DNA of 64,000 bases from Salinicola rhizosphaerae (GCF_014652715.1 NZ_BMZI01000001.1:677600-741599), one strand, 5' to 3'; shown: positions 26,767 through 35,939, numbered from the stretch's first letter. Notes: generated by a model from the letters alone, not told the origin. A program made the numbers and translations.

Positions 26767-26798
26767 GAAAAAGCCCACCAATCGGTGGGCTTTTTCGT
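26767..26798. terminator. Bidirectional terminator between tRNA-Met and dat
   Basis: A 13-bp perfect stem GAAAAAGCCCACC / GGTGGGCTTTTTC with loop AATC. It carries A and T runs on both sides, so it terminates tRNA-Met on plus and the D-amino-acid operon on minus, 42 bases beyond the dat stop. Confidence 0.85.
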
Positions 26799-26839
26799 AT
26801 CGGCTTGGCTTCGTATCGATCTAGCGCGCCCTGCGTCTA

Positions 26840-27703
26840 TCAGATCGCCCGGCGTCGACTCTCCTCGATATAGGCCGCACGCAGCTTCATCGCGACTTCG
26901 CCCGGCATGCCATCGCCGATGGGCACGCCGTCGAGCGCGATCACCGGTGTCACGAACGAGGTGGCCGAGGTCACGAAGCACTCCTTGGCTTGCTTTGCCT
27001 CCTCGACGCTGAACGCCCGCTCCTCGACGCGCAGCGACAGCACCTCGGCAATCGCCATGACGGCCGCCCGCGTGATGCCCGGCAGAATGGCGCTGGAGAG
27101 CTCGCGCGTCACCAGCACGCCGTCGTGGGAGAGCATCCAGGCGTTGTTGGAAGCGCCCTCCGTGACGAGACCATCCTCGACCATCCATGCGTCGTCGGCG
27201 CCCGCCGCCTTGGCAGCCATCTTGGCCATCGAGGGATAGAGCAGCTGCACGGTCTTGATATCTCTACGCATCCAGCGCCAGTCGGGCTGCGTGGCAACGC
27301 GAATGCCATCTCGTCCGGTGCGGCTCTCCAGCAGCGATTTGGTCTGCGTGAAAAGCACCAGCGTGGGCCCGGTATCCGCGGCGGGAAAATCGAAATCCCG
27401 ATCTCCCGGATTGCCGCGCGTCAGCTGCAGGTAGACCAGTCCCTCCGTCAGATCGTTGCGCCGAATCAGTTCTCGATGAATCTCGAGCAGCGCTTCGTCC
27501 GTCCATGGCAGGCCCATGTCGAGCTCGGCCGTGGAGCGGCGTAGACGTCGCATATGACCGTCGAAATCGACCACCTTGCTCTCGAGCACGGAGCAGACTT
27601 CGTAGACGCCGTCAGCGAACAGAAAGCCGCGATCGAAAACGGAGACTTTTGCGTCCTGCTCCGCAACATAACTGCCGTCGACGTAGACCGTACGTTGTGC
27701 CAT
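26840..27703 (-). CDS. dat: D-amino-acid transaminase (Dat)
   Basis: A 287-residue fold-type IV PLP enzyme that moves the amino group between D-amino acids and 2-oxo acids, typically forming D-glutamate from 2-oxoglutarate. Catalytic Lys150 (RRDIKTVQLL), Glu182 in VTEGASNN and the phosphate loop SATSFVTPV are in place; VYVDGSYVAEQDAKVSVFDRG matches the D-AAT N-terminus rather than IlvE, which is longer. The ATG at 27701-27703 is the family start; 55 upstream codons in frame are ignored. It is the last gene of the minus operon, 43 bases after dgcA. Branched-chain or aminodeoxychorismate activity is the alternative, made unlikely by context. Confidence 0.85.
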   Translation of the reverse strand: MAQRTVYVDGSYVAEQDAKVSVFDRGFLFADGVYEVCSVLESKVVDFDGHMRRLRRSTAELDMGLPWTDEALLEIHRELIRRNDLTEGLVYLQLTRGNPGDRDFDFPAADTGPTLVLFTQTKSLLESRTGRDGIRVATQPDWRWMRRDIKTVQLLYPSMAKMAAKAAGADDAWMVEDGLVTEGASNNAWMLSHDGVLVTRELSSAILPGITRAAVMAIAEVLSLRVEERAFSVEEAKQAKECFVTSATSFVTPVIALDGVPIGDGMPGEVAMKLRAAYIEESRRRAI

Positions 27704-27746
27704 GTTCTGCCATCTCTCGTTATTTGCCGGTCCGGCAACGCAACGC

Positions 27747-28727
27747 TCAGCCCCAGAGTGCCGAGCTGGCCGGATGAATGCCGTCGGTATCGAAACGCAT
27801 GCCGTGTTCGCGGTCGTTTGCCAGCAGCAACGGGCCATCGAGATCCACGATCTCGACGCCTTGGGCAACCAGCAGTGCCGGCGCCATCGACAAGGACGAC
27901 CCCACCATGCAGCCGACCATGATATCGAATCCTTTCGCCTTCGCCTCGCGTTTGAGCGCCAACGCCTCGGTCAGGCCACCGGTCTTGTCGAGCTTGATGT
28001 TGATCATGTCATAGCGGCCGGTCAGCGCCGCCAGCGAGTGACGATCATGGCAAGCCTCGTCGGCGCAGACAGGCAGCGGCCGTTCGATGCCAGCGAGCGC
28101 TTCGTCCGCATTGGAAGGTAGCGGCTGCTCGACCATGCTGATGCCAAGTTCGACCAGCACCGGCGCCAGCTGCTGATAGACGTCGACACTCCAGCCCTCG
28201 TTGGCGTCGACAATGATCCGCGCGTTCGGCGCGCCCTCGCGCACCGCTCGCAACCGCTCGACATCGCCTTCACCACCGAGTTTCAGCTTCAGCAACGGCT
28301 TATCGGCGTGACGCTGCGCCTTCTCACGCATGACGTCCGGCGTGTCCAGCGAGAGCGTGAACGCGGACACCTCGGGGCCAGGTGCCGGCAGGCCAGCCAG
28401 TTCCCAGACCGGCTTGTCGGCGCACTTGGCTTCGAGATCCCAGAAAGCACAGTCCAGCGCGTTGCGGGCGGCACCGGCAGGCAGCGAAGACTGCAGCGCC
28501 AGACGGTCGAGCCCTTCCGTCAGCGGCTTGCGCTGCGATTCGATCTGCGCCATGACGCTCTCGACCGATTCGCCGTAGTGCGCGTAGGGCACGCACTCGC
28601 CACGGCCGACGTGCGTACCGTCGGAAAGCGTCGCCACCACGACTCGCGCATCGGTGCGCGAGCCACGGGAGATGGTGAAGACTTCGGCGAGCGGGAAGAC
28701 CTGCTCCTCGACCGTCAGCGTCAGCAT
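27747..28727 (-). CDS. dgcA: Enolase-superfamily epimerase, N-acetyl-D-glutamate racemase (DgcA)
   Basis: A 326-residue member of the muconate-lactonising subgroup. Catalytic lysines are in LKLKL (Lys147/Lys149) and NIKLDKTGG (Lys245); the metal ligands are Asp174, Glu200 and Asp223. Such enzymes swap the alpha proton, as L-Ala-D/L-Glu epimerases do. In the DgcN-DgcA route known from marine proteobacteria, DgcA racemises N-acetyl-D-glutamate to the L form. The ATG at 28725-28727 starts the family and overlaps dgcN by seven bases. Without the dgcN neighbour I would call it a dipeptide epimerase; that remains the alternative. Confidence 0.82.
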   Translation of the reverse strand: MLTLTVEEQVFPLAEVFTISRGSRTDARVVVATLSDGTHVGRGECVPYAHYGESVESVMAQIESQRKPLTEGLDRLALQSSLPAGAARNALDCAFWDLEAKCADKPVWELAGLPAPGPEVSAFTLSLDTPDVMREKAQRHADKPLLKLKLGGEGDVERLRAVREGAPNARIIVDANEGWSVDVYQQLAPVLVELGISMVEQPLPSNADEALAGIERPLPVCADEACHDRHSLAALTGRYDMINIKLDKTGGLTEALALKREAKAKGFDIMVGCMVGSSLSMAPALLVAQGVEIVDLDGPLLLANDREHGMRFDTDGIHPASSALWG

Positions 28728-29722
28728 GCCAGCACCGCCTCCGCCAGTCGGTCGGCGCCCTGACGATAGGGGTCGACGCACGGTAGGCCGAGACGCGCCT
28801 CGAGCGCCTCGAGATAGCGATCCGCCTCGTCCACCGGCATGCCAGACGTATTGACCGAAACGCCTACGACCTGGCAAGCGGGATTGACGACCTGCGCCAG
28901 CGGCAGCGCAGTATCGCGAAGCTGCTCGAGCGTCGGGAGCTGGTAGTGCGGCAGGCCGCGCATGTGCGTGCGGGTCGGCTCATGACAGAGAATCAGCGCA
29001 TCGGGCTGACCGCCATGAATCAAGGCCATGGTCACGCCGGAGTAGGATGGATGAAACAGGCTGCCCTGCCCCTCGATGATATCCCAGTGGTCATCGTCGT
29101 TATCCGGCGTCAACCACTCGATCGAGCCGGCCATGAAGTCGGCGATGACCGCATCCAGCGGTACGCCCTCACCGGTGATCAGAATCCCGGTCTGGCCGGT
29201 CGCGCGGAAACTCGACTTGGCGCCCCGCTCGCGCATCGAGATATCGAGTGCCAGCGCGGTGTACATCTTGCCGATGGAGCAGTCAGTGCCTACCGCCAGA
29301 CAGCGCTTGCCGCGGCGCTTCTTGCCATCGCCGATCGGATACTGGACCTGCGGCACGCGGACGTCGATCAGTCGACGACCGTGCTTTTCGGCCGCCTCGA
29401 CCAGCTCCGGCTCGTCGCGCAGCAAGTTGTGCAGGCCGGAAGCGATGTCCATGCCCGCGGCGAGCGCCTCCTTGAGGACCGCGATCCAGCTGCGCGAGAT
29501 GACGCCGCCCCGATTGGCAGCGCCGATGACCAGTGTCTTGGCGCCCTGCTCGACCGCTTCCTGGATATCGAGATCCGGTATCTTCATGTCGGCCTTGCAG
29601 CCCGGCAGGCGGTATTGGCCTAACGCGTACTCGGGGCGCCAGTCGCGGATGCCCTGCGCCACCTTGGCCGAGAGCGGATCGGGCACGTCGCCCAGGAACA
29701 GCAGATAAGGAGTGTTGAGCAT
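28721..29722 (-). CDS. dgcN: DUF1611-family protein DgcN (D-glutamate N-acetyltransferase)
   Basis: A 333-residue protein with a P-loop-like segment AVGTDCSIGKMYTALAL (about 142-158) and conserved AANRGGVIS, SGLHNLL and EGQGSLFHPSYSGVT. This is the family described as DgcN, reported to acetylate D-glutamate so that DgcA can racemise it. It is the first of the three enzyme genes dgcN-dgcA-dat and overlaps dgcA, indicating coupled synthesis. A 128-base gap separates it from the TRAP permease upstream. The biochemical role comes from family knowledge; the sequence alone shows only the family. Confidence 0.82.
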   Translation of the reverse strand: MLNTPYLLFLGDVPDPLSAKVAQGIRDWRPEYALGQYRLPGCKADMKIPDLDIQEAVEQGAKTLVIGAANRGGVISRSWIAVLKEALAAGMDIASGLHNLLRDEPELVEAAEKHGRRLIDVRVPQVQYPIGDGKKRRGKRCLAVGTDCSIGKMYTALALDISMRERGAKSSFRATGQTGILITGEGVPLDAVIADFMAGSIEWLTPDNDDDHWDIIEGQGSLFHPSYSGVTMALIHGGQPDALILCHEPTRTHMRGLPHYQLPTLEQLRDTALPLAQVVNPACQVVGVSVNTSGMPVDEADRYLEALEARLGLPCVDPYRQGADRLAEAVLAC

Positions 29723-29850
29723 GTCGTTGTCTCTGTCATCAATTCAAAACGGGATTCTTATGGGCGGCGCGCGCGCATCGAGGCTCTGACACTCTCGTCG
29801 ACACTCTGAAGCCGTCACGCAGCCGCCCGCCTGGAAGGGGCCGAGAGGAG

Positions 29851-31167
29851 TTACATCATCGTTTCCGGCAACCACAGCGAAATCGCCGGGAACGCCAGCA
29901 GAATCGCCAGCACCACGATCTCGCACACCACGAACGGCCAGACGCCCGAGAAGACCTCACTGATTTTCACATCCCTGCCGGCAGCCCCGGCGAGCGCGAA
30001 GGCGTTCAGTCCGACCGGCGGGGTCACGCCTGCCACTTCGCACATCTTCATGGCGATGACGCAAAACCAGACCGGGTGGTAGCCGAGCTCCGTCACGATG
30101 GGAAAGACGATAGGTAACGTTAACGCAAATGCCGCTGCCGGCACCACGACCATGCCCATCAAAAACCAGATCAGCAGAATCAGCCCGAGGATCATCCACG
30201 ACGGGACATCCCACGAGGTCATGAAGTTGGTCACCTCGAACGGAATTCGCGTCAGGCCCAGGAAGCGGCTGAAGAAGAGCGCTGCGATGATGATGAAGAA
30301 CAGCGTGGTGGTGATCCCCGCCGACTCGCGCAGTGCCGCGCGCAGTTTCTCGAGCTTGCGCAGCGGTCCGCCGGCAACGCCCAGCACCAGCGCACCGAGC
30401 GCACCGATCGCGCCGGCTTCGGTCGCCGTGAACAGGCCGCCATACATGCCGCCGATCACCAGCCCGCCCAACAGCAGGATCTGCCACAGATCGACGATGC
30501 CCCGGAGACGATCACGCAGGACGACGCGCTGCTCCTCTTCCAGCGTCGGCGCCAGATCAGGGTTGCGTTTGGCGCGCCAGACGATCGAGATCGCATAGAC
30601 CAGCGCGGTCAGAATGCCCGGCAGAATACCCGCCATGAAGAGCTTGCCGACCGGAACGCCGGTAAAGATGGAGAACAGAATGAACATGCCGCTCGGCGGG
30701 ATCATCGCCGCCAGCGAGCCGGAGCAGGCGATGCTGCCGAGCGCGAAGCGCTTGTCATAGCGATAGCGGCGCATCTCCGGATAGGCGATACGGCCGAAGA
30801 CACTGGCGGTGGCCAGCGAGGAGCCGCAGACCGTCGAGAACGCCGCACTGCCGAACGCCGTCGCCACGGCCAGCGAGCCAGGCATGCGCGCGGCGAGCCG
30901 GTGAATGCCCTTGTAGGCGCGCTCGGCGAAGCCGCTAGCAGCCGCCAGTGCGCCCATCAGCACGAACAGTGGCAGCACGGTGAACGTTGGCGACGCGATC
31001 GCCGTATACATGGTGTCACCCAGCAGCGAGGTCGCACTGGAGGGTGTCAGTAGCGTGGCGATTCCGACGAAGCCGACCAGCAAAAAGTTGATCGCGAGCG
31101 GAACGCCCAGCATGAGAAGAGTGAGCAGCACCGCCACACCGACGATGCCAACCAGCATGAAATCCAT
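29851..31167 (-). CDS. dctM: TRAP transporter large permease (DctM type)
   Basis: A 438-residue inner-membrane protein of the DctM family with about 12 hydrophobic segments, including the N-terminal MLVGIVGVAVLLTLLMLGVPLA. Family phrases GSAAFSTVCGSSLATASVFG, IPPSGMFILFSIFTGVPVGKLFMAG and the C-terminal EVAGVTPPVGLNAF are present. It couples uptake to a sodium gradient with DctP and DctQ, a usual choice in halophiles. It starts 73 bases after dctQ. The ligand is inferred from the operon to be an N-blocked or free D-amino acid. Confidence 0.88.
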   Translation of the reverse strand: MDFMLVGIVGVAVLLTLLMLGVPLAINFLLVGFVGIATLLTPSSATSLLGDTMYTAIASPTFTVLPLFVLMGALAAASGFAERAYKGIHRLAARMPGSLAVATAFGSAAFSTVCGSSLATASVFGRIAYPEMRRYRYDKRFALGSIACSGSLAAMIPPSGMFILFSIFTGVPVGKLFMAGILPGILTALVYAISIVWRAKRNPDLAPTLEEEQRVVLRDRLRGIVDLWQILLLGGLVIGGMYGGLFTATEAGAIGALGALVLGVAGGPLRKLEKLRAALRESAGITTTLFFIIIAALFFSRFLGLTRIPFEVTNFMTSWDVPSWMILGLILLIWFLMGMVVVPAAAFALTLPIVFPIVTELGYHPVWFCVIAMKMCEVAGVTPPVGLNAFALAGAAGRDVKISEVFSGVWPFVVCEIVVLAILLAFPAISLWLPETMM

Positions 31168-31240
31168 GGTCGTGTCCGTAAAGGAAGAAGCCAGAGTGTG
31201 AGAGCCCGCGCCGGCAGCGCCGCACGCGTCGCCGATAGCG

Positions 31241-31771
31241 TTACCGTGCCGAAGTGTCCGGCCGCAGCGAACGCCAGAGCCCGCGCACCAGCTGAATGGC
31301 GTAAAGTGCGAGAGCGGCGAACATCACGAACTTGATCGGGTAGACCAGGATCGGTCGCGGCCCCGCAATCGCCTGATGGCTGTGCCAGGCGTCGATGGCG
31401 TTGTTCCAGACCGCCCAGGCAACGATACCCACCGTCACCAGCGAAACCAGATTGATGAACGCCTTGAGCGCACGGCCGGGCGAGCCGCTCAGCTTGTCCG
31501 TCACGAGCTCGACACTGATATGGGCGTCACGCTCCTGGGCGTGAGACAGCCCCAGATAGACGATCGCGATCATGGTGAACATGGCCAGTTCGGACACGCC
31601 GTACAGCGGGTGGTTGAACCCTCGGGCGACCAGATCGACGACCATGAACAGCACCACCACGATCAGCAGCCAGCCGCAGAGCTCGGCCAGCGCCCGGTTG
31701 AGCTTCGTCAGCGGGCGCGACTTGCGCGCCCCGATCTGACTGGCACTCTCGTTGGGAGTCTCGCTCATCAC
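31241..31771 (-). CDS. dctQ: TRAP transporter small permease (DctQ type)
   Basis: A 176-residue four-helix membrane protein between the binding protein and the large permease genes. Helices are visible at LAELCGWLLIVVVLFMVVDLVAR, LAMFTMIAIVYLGLSHA, INLVSLVTVGIVAWAV and FVMFAALALYAIQLV (each within 25 residues). GTG (31769-31771) and ATG (31766-31768) are adjacent start options; both overlap the dctP stop, so translation is coupled. Confidence 0.83.
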   Translation of the reverse strand: MMSETPNESASQIGARKSRPLTKLNRALAELCGWLLIVVVLFMVVDLVARGFNHPLYGVSELAMFTMIAIVYLGLSHAQERDAHISVELVTDKLSGSPGRALKAFINLVSLVTVGIVAWAVWNNAIDAWHSHQAIAGPRPILVYPIKFVMFAALALYAIQLVRGLWRSLRPDTSAR

Positions 31772-32832
31772 TCACCTGCGCTATCGATGATGGACTGCAT
31801 CTGTTCGATGATCGCGCTCGGGTCCGCGGCGCCATCCTGCTTGGCGCTATCGATCCAGGTATCGCGATTCTTCTTCACGGCCGGCAGTGACGCGAACCGG
31901 TCGACATCCTCCTGCGACGCCGCGGTAACGGTATAACCGGCATCCTTCTCCTGCTTGACGATACGGTCGAATTCGCTGGAGTAGTACTCTCCGAACGATT
32001 TCTCCGCCTTCGCGGCCGCGTCCTTGAACCAGCCTTTCTGCTCGTCGGACATCGCGTCCCACTTCTGCTGGTTGATGGTGATGATCATCGGCACGGCGAC
32101 CCACAGACGCTTCGTGGTCAGGATATGGGGCGCGACCTCATCCATGCCGGTGCGGCTGAGGCTATCGTAGTTGGTGAAGACACCATCGATCGCCCCGGAT
32201 TGCAGCGACTGATAGGTATCACTCCACGGCACGGAGACTGGCGTCGCCCCGAGACCGCCGAGCAGATTCAGCACCCACTGACTGGACGCTCGAATTCGCA
32301 GCCCCTCGAAGTCATCGAACGAGGTCACGGGTTCGTTGAAGACGCCGGCATAAGGCAGGTACGGATAGAGATAGACGATATGCTGGCCCTGCTTGGCGAA
32401 CTCGTCGGCAAGCTGCGGCACCTGATCGTAGATTTCGTGGTAGGCCTTCATCTTGCCGGCGTAGCTTTCCGGCCCTTCCGGGAAAATCTGGAAGGCGCTG
32501 TTGAGCAGCAGCTGGTTGGGGTAGTAATTGATATTGATGAAGCCCATATCGGCGACACCGCTCTTGACGCCGTTGAGCGTCTCGTCGCCCTTGAGCACGG
32601 AAGCGCCCCAGTAGGGAACGACCTCGAGTTCGCCGCCGGACACCTCGTTCAGTGCGTCGATGAATCCTTTTTCCGCCTCGCCGCGCAGGCCGGTCGGCGC
32701 CGTGTTGGTCGCGTAGGTCAGCGTTTCGCCGGCCTGAGCTTCCGCTGCGGAGATCGTGCCGACAATGCCGAGTGTCGCCGCGAGCGTCGTCGCCAGGAAG
32801 GAAGTTCGAAGCGTTACGGATGGGTATTGCAT
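31768..32832 (-). CDS. dctP: TRAP transporter substrate-binding protein (DctP type)
   Basis: A 354-residue periplasmic binding protein. The signal peptide (LATTLAATLGIVGTISAAEAQA) ends near residue 34. The family's ligand-carboxylate arginine should be in the segment FEGLRIRASSQWV, and VPWSDTYQSLQSGAIDGVFTNYDS is the typical DctP hinge. The start follows GAGGTAAG. A 203-base gap upstream holds one of the three shared palindromes (32961-32973), so this gene probably heads its own transcript dctPQM-dgcN-dgcA-dat. Confidence 0.86.
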   Translation of the reverse strand: MQYPSVTLRTSFLATTLAATLGIVGTISAAEAQAGETLTYATNTAPTGLRGEAEKGFIDALNEVSGGELEVVPYWGASVLKGDETLNGVKSGVADMGFININYYPNQLLLNSAFQIFPEGPESYAGKMKAYHEIYDQVPQLADEFAKQGQHIVYLYPYLPYAGVFNEPVTSFDDFEGLRIRASSQWVLNLLGGLGATPVSVPWSDTYQSLQSGAIDGVFTNYDSLSRTGMDEVAPHILTTKRLWVAVPMIITINQQKWDAMSDEQKGWFKDAAAKAEKSFGEYYSSEFDRIVKQEKDAGYTVTAASQEDVDRFASLPAVKKNRDTWIDSAKQDGAADPSAIIEQMQSIIDSAGE

Positions 32833-32960
32833 TGGTTACTTACCTCATTGTCGTTATCGTGGTTGTCGCTATCAGCGACTTGCCGGCAGCCGCCGGACTG
32901 TCTCGGAAAATCGTCTTCGATCGGCGCGCCGCTGTCTCATGCCTTTTCGTCGGCGCGCTA

Positions 32961-32973
32961 TAACGAACGGTTA
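32961..32973. promoter_or_regulatory. TAAC-N5-GTTA palindrome upstream of the TRAP-dgc operon
   Basis: TAACGAACGGTTA, a 13-bp inverted repeat of T-N11-A type as bound by LysR regulators, centred 135 bp before the dctP start codon. The same arms occur at 37036-37048 and 37970-37982. Confidence 0.5.
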
Positions 32974-33035
32974 AGGGTCGTCGTTCGGGTTAGCGTCTGC
33001 TCCGGGTGAGCACCCCGCCCCAGAACGTCCGGGCA

Positions 33036-34475
33036 TCAGCGTATGACGCCTTCCCGCTTCAGCAGACGCCCGGCACGCGTCGTCACGTTGCCCTCACTCA
33101 GCGCCAGCTTGCCATTGACCATGACCCAGTCGATACCGATCGCGGGCTCGGTCGGCTCGACGAAGGTGGCGCCTTCCTGAACCCGCTCGTAATCGAACAG
33201 CGTCAGATCGGCGAAGGCCCCTTCCCGCACGACGCCGCGATCGGTCAGACCGAACCGCGCCGCCGACATGGAGGTCATCTTGCGAATGGCTTCGGGTAGC
33301 GCGAACAGCCCCTCGTCACGGCAATAGTGGCCGATCACGCGTGGAAAGCTGCCCCACAGACGCGGATGCGGGTTGGGGTCACTGGGCAGGCCGTCGGAGC
33401 CGATCATGGTCAGCGGATGCGCCAGCACACGACGCACGTCGGCCTCGTCCATGTTGTGGTAGATCGCACCGGCCGGCATCAGGCGCCGCGCGGCTTCGGT
33501 CAGATCGACCTGCCACTCGTCGGCAATCTCCTTGAGCAGCTTGCGCCCCATCTCCGGATGCGGTTTCGACCAGGTGATGAGAATGTCGAAGGCGTCCGAA
33601 ACGCGCCAGAGATCCAGCGTCGTCGAGCAGGCCGAATAGGGATAACAGTCGCAGTTGCAGGGCTGCTCGCGCGCCGCCGTCTCGAGTTTTTCGATCGCGT
33701 GCTCGCTCTTGCCCCAATTCTCGACGTCGGCGCACTTGAGATGCGAAATCACCAGCGGCACCCGGCCATGGCGAGCAGTCTCGAACGCCTCGTCCATCGC
33801 CTCGAAAAGCGTCTCGCGCTCGTTGCGCATGTGCGTGGTGTAGATACCGCCCTCTTCACCGACCACCTCGATCAACGCCTTGACCTCCCGGGTCGGCGCC
33901 TGACGCGCATTGGTATAGGCAAGCCCGCTGCTCAATCCGATGGCGCCGGCGCGCAGTGCACCGCGCAGCGCCTGGCGCATCGCCAGGGTCTCATCGTCGG
34001 TCGCGGCACGATCGAAGCGATCCATGACACCGGCGCGCAGCGTCGTGTGGCCGATCAGCGCGGCGACGTTGACCGCAGGCTCGGCGGCTTCGACGGCGGC
34101 AGCGAAACTCTCGAAGCTCGCGAAGAAATCCTCGGGTTCGCCGAGCAGATTCATCGGGTCCGGCACGTCTCCCTGGATCACGACCGGCGAGGCGCTGATA
34201 CCGCAGTTGCCGACAATCACGGTCGTGATGCCCTGCGTGATCTTGGGACGCATGTCGGGCTCCCGGATCGCGCAGTTATCATCGTGGGTGTGCACGTCGA
34301 TAAAGCCAGGCGCCAGATAGCGGCCCTCGGCATCGATGATGGTGGTGGCCCGAGCGGTGCCGAGATGGCCGATCGCGCTGATGCGATCACCGATCACGCC
34401 AACGTCGGCTACATAGGGTTCCGCGCCAGTGCCATCGACGATCCAGGCACGTCGGATGAGGGTATCGAATGTCAT
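33036..34475 (-). CDS. N-acyl-D-amino-acid deacylase (D-aminoacylase)
   Basis: A 479-residue metal-dependent amidohydrolase that releases D-amino acids from N-acyl derivatives. The HxH metal pair is His62/His64 in FIDVHTHDD, and Cys91 in VGNCGIS is the cysteine zinc ligand typical of D-aminoacylases. Further metal histidines are in YTTHMRNE and VISHLKC, and the catalytic Asp in IGSDGLPSD. Length fits the family (about 480-490). It is the last gene of the hydrolase operon, 48 bases after the amidohydrolase. Specificity (D-Glu, D-Asp or hydrophobic types) cannot be read from the sequence. Confidence 0.87.
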   Translation of the reverse strand: MTFDTLIRRAWIVDGTGAEPYVADVGVIGDRISAIGHLGTARATTIIDAEGRYLAPGFIDVHTHDDNCAIREPDMRPKITQGITTVIVGNCGISASPVVIQGDVPDPMNLLGEPEDFFASFESFAAAVEAAEPAVNVAALIGHTTLRAGVMDRFDRAATDDETLAMRQALRGALRAGAIGLSSGLAYTNARQAPTREVKALIEVVGEEGGIYTTHMRNERETLFEAMDEAFETARHGRVPLVISHLKCADVENWGKSEHAIEKLETAAREQPCNCDCYPYSACSTTLDLWRVSDAFDILITWSKPHPEMGRKLLKEIADEWQVDLTEAARRLMPAGAIYHNMDEADVRRVLAHPLTMIGSDGLPSDPNPHPRLWGSFPRVIGHYCRDEGLFALPEAIRKMTSMSAARFGLTDRGVVREGAFADLTLFDYERVQEGATFVEPTEPAIGIDWVMVNGKLALSEGNVTTRAGRLLKREGVIR

Positions 34476-34523
34476 GTCATTGTCCTTGGATTGTGCACGA
34501 ATCGGCCGGGCGTCGAGGGTCGA

Positions 34524-35939
34524 TCACAGATCGAACTGCGGTGACTTGAGCATCGTGCCGGGTTCGACAATCAGGGCGTCGAGACCCGCGGAGCGCACTG
34601 CGCTCGCGCCCTGCGCCGTAGTAATCATTCGCCCGCCGCGGCCGACCACATCCTCGCCATCCAGCAGCCGCTGCCCGTGGGCATAGGTCAATACGGGCTT
34701 GCGCCGTTCGAGATCCAGCACGGTGATATCGGCATCGGCGCCAACCCCCAGGTGGCCTTTCGTCGTCAATCCGAGGATTCGGGCCGGATGCAGACTCGCC
34801 TTGCGCACGAAGCCCTCAAGACTCAAGGCATCGAGATGCACCAGCGCCAGGCCACGAGAGACGATATCGTTGCGCGGAATACCACCGCCGTCGGTGGCCA
34901 GGGCATCGACCGCGAAGCGACCGTCATCCCGCGTCGCGGTGACCAGGCGCAGCCTCGGCTCGGGAGGATTGGCACGGAAGCTGATGCCGATGTTGGACCC
35001 CGCCGCGCGCCAGGCTGCCAGCCCTTCGGATCCGCCGACCAGCTCGATCACGCCGTCGCGTTCGACATTGACCAAGGCCCAGCCGGCCTCGATCGCGTCG
35101 CTCATGCCATCGACCGTTGCCGCGAAACCGCCACGTTCCAGTCCGAAAGCCGCCAGTCGGCTACCCGGCACTCCGTCCACGCACTCACCGCTGACGCCGT
35201 TGAAGGGCGCCAGATAGGACTCCGAGCGCACGTGCGGATGGGCCGCCAGCAGCGCCAGGGCTCTCTCGCCCTCCGCGACCGCATCGTGAATCTGTCCGCG
35301 GCAGTAGCTATTGATGTGTGCCAGATGCAGCGGATATCCGACGCTCAGCTCACAGGCTTCGCGCAGACCGTCGATGTTCGACCCTGCCGAAAGTGTGCCG
35401 GCGTGAAAGGCGACGTACGCGCCTCGATCGCCGGCGATCGCGATCGCACGCGCCGTGGCCTCGGCGGTCAACGGATAGTGACCGCCCAGCAGCTTCAGGC
35501 CGATCGCCCCCTGGCTCAGCGCATGATCCAGCGCTTTCGACAGATCCCCTCGCGAGGGATCGTTGGACTCGATGGTATGCCCGGGTCGGAGATAGTTGAG
35601 GCCGGCCACGCTCAGTCCGCAGCCGTGACGCGCGGCCAGCTCGACCACGCCTTCGATGGGGCCGGCCATGTCGAGCGCGGTGGTAACGCCCGCTCTGGCC
35701 AGCATGCGATGCCCGAGTCCGCCACCTAGAAAGGCGGAGAGATGCACGTGCATGTCGACGATACCCGGCATCGCCACGCGACCGGTCAAGTCATGCTCGC
35801 GTACCGCGTCGCCGGCAATCGCCGGGGCGATGTCGACGATTCGACTACCGCGAATCGCCACATCGTGAATGGCGTGCACGCCGTTGGCCGGGTCGACGAC
35901 CAGGCCGTTGCGTAGCACCACATCATAGGGCGCGTTCAT
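34524..35939 (-). CDS. Cyclic-amidohydrolase-superfamily enzyme, substrate unknown
   Basis: A 471-residue amidohydrolase. It has the beta-strand-1 metal pair His64/His66 (VDMHVHLS), a lysine in IGLKLLGGHYPLT that could be the bridging carbamate, histidines in AFHAGTLSAGS and HLAHINSYCRG, and a catalytic-type Asp in ATDGGGIPRND. C-terminal beta-sandwich sequences (GVGADADITVLDL) are normal. It does not show the tight sequence pattern of D-hydantoinases or dihydroorotases, so I leave the substrate open. Its place between an N-carbamoyl-D-amino-acid hydrolase and a D-aminoacylase, 58 and 48 bases apart, suggests it opens a cyclic imide or deblocks another N-modified D-amino acid. Confidence 0.75.
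   Translation of the reverse strand: MNAPYDVVLRNGLVVDPANGVHAIHDVAIRGSRIVDIAPAIAGDAVREHDLTGRVAMPGIVDMHVHLSAFLGGGLGHRMLARAGVTTALDMAGPIEGVVELAARHGCGLSVAGLNYLRPGHTIESNDPSRGDLSKALDHALSQGAIGLKLLGGHYPLTAEATARAIAIAGDRGAYVAFHAGTLSAGSNIDGLREACELSVGYPLHLAHINSYCRGQIHDAVAEGERALALLAAHPHVRSESYLAPFNGVSGECVDGVPGSRLAAFGLERGGFAATVDGMSDAIEAGWALVNVERDGVIELVGGSEGLAAWRAAGSNIGISFRANPPEPRLRLVTATRDDGRFAVDALATDGGGIPRNDIVSRGLALVHLDALSLEGFVRKASLHPARILGLTTKGHLGVGADADITVLDLERRKPVLTYAHGQRLLDGEDVVGRGGRMITTAQGASAVRSAGLDALIVEPGTMLKSPQFDL

Noticed and set aside
27747-28727. Naming the enolase-superfamily enzyme an L-Ala-D/L-Glu epimerase
   Set aside because: The motif set fits both, but the overlapping dgcN and nearby dat make the DgcA role more likely; the dipeptide epimerase is kept only as an alternative.
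34524-35939. Naming the amidohydrolase a D-hydantoinase from context
   Set aside because: General amidohydrolase metal motifs are present, but the D-hydantoinase family pattern is not clear enough; substrate left open.
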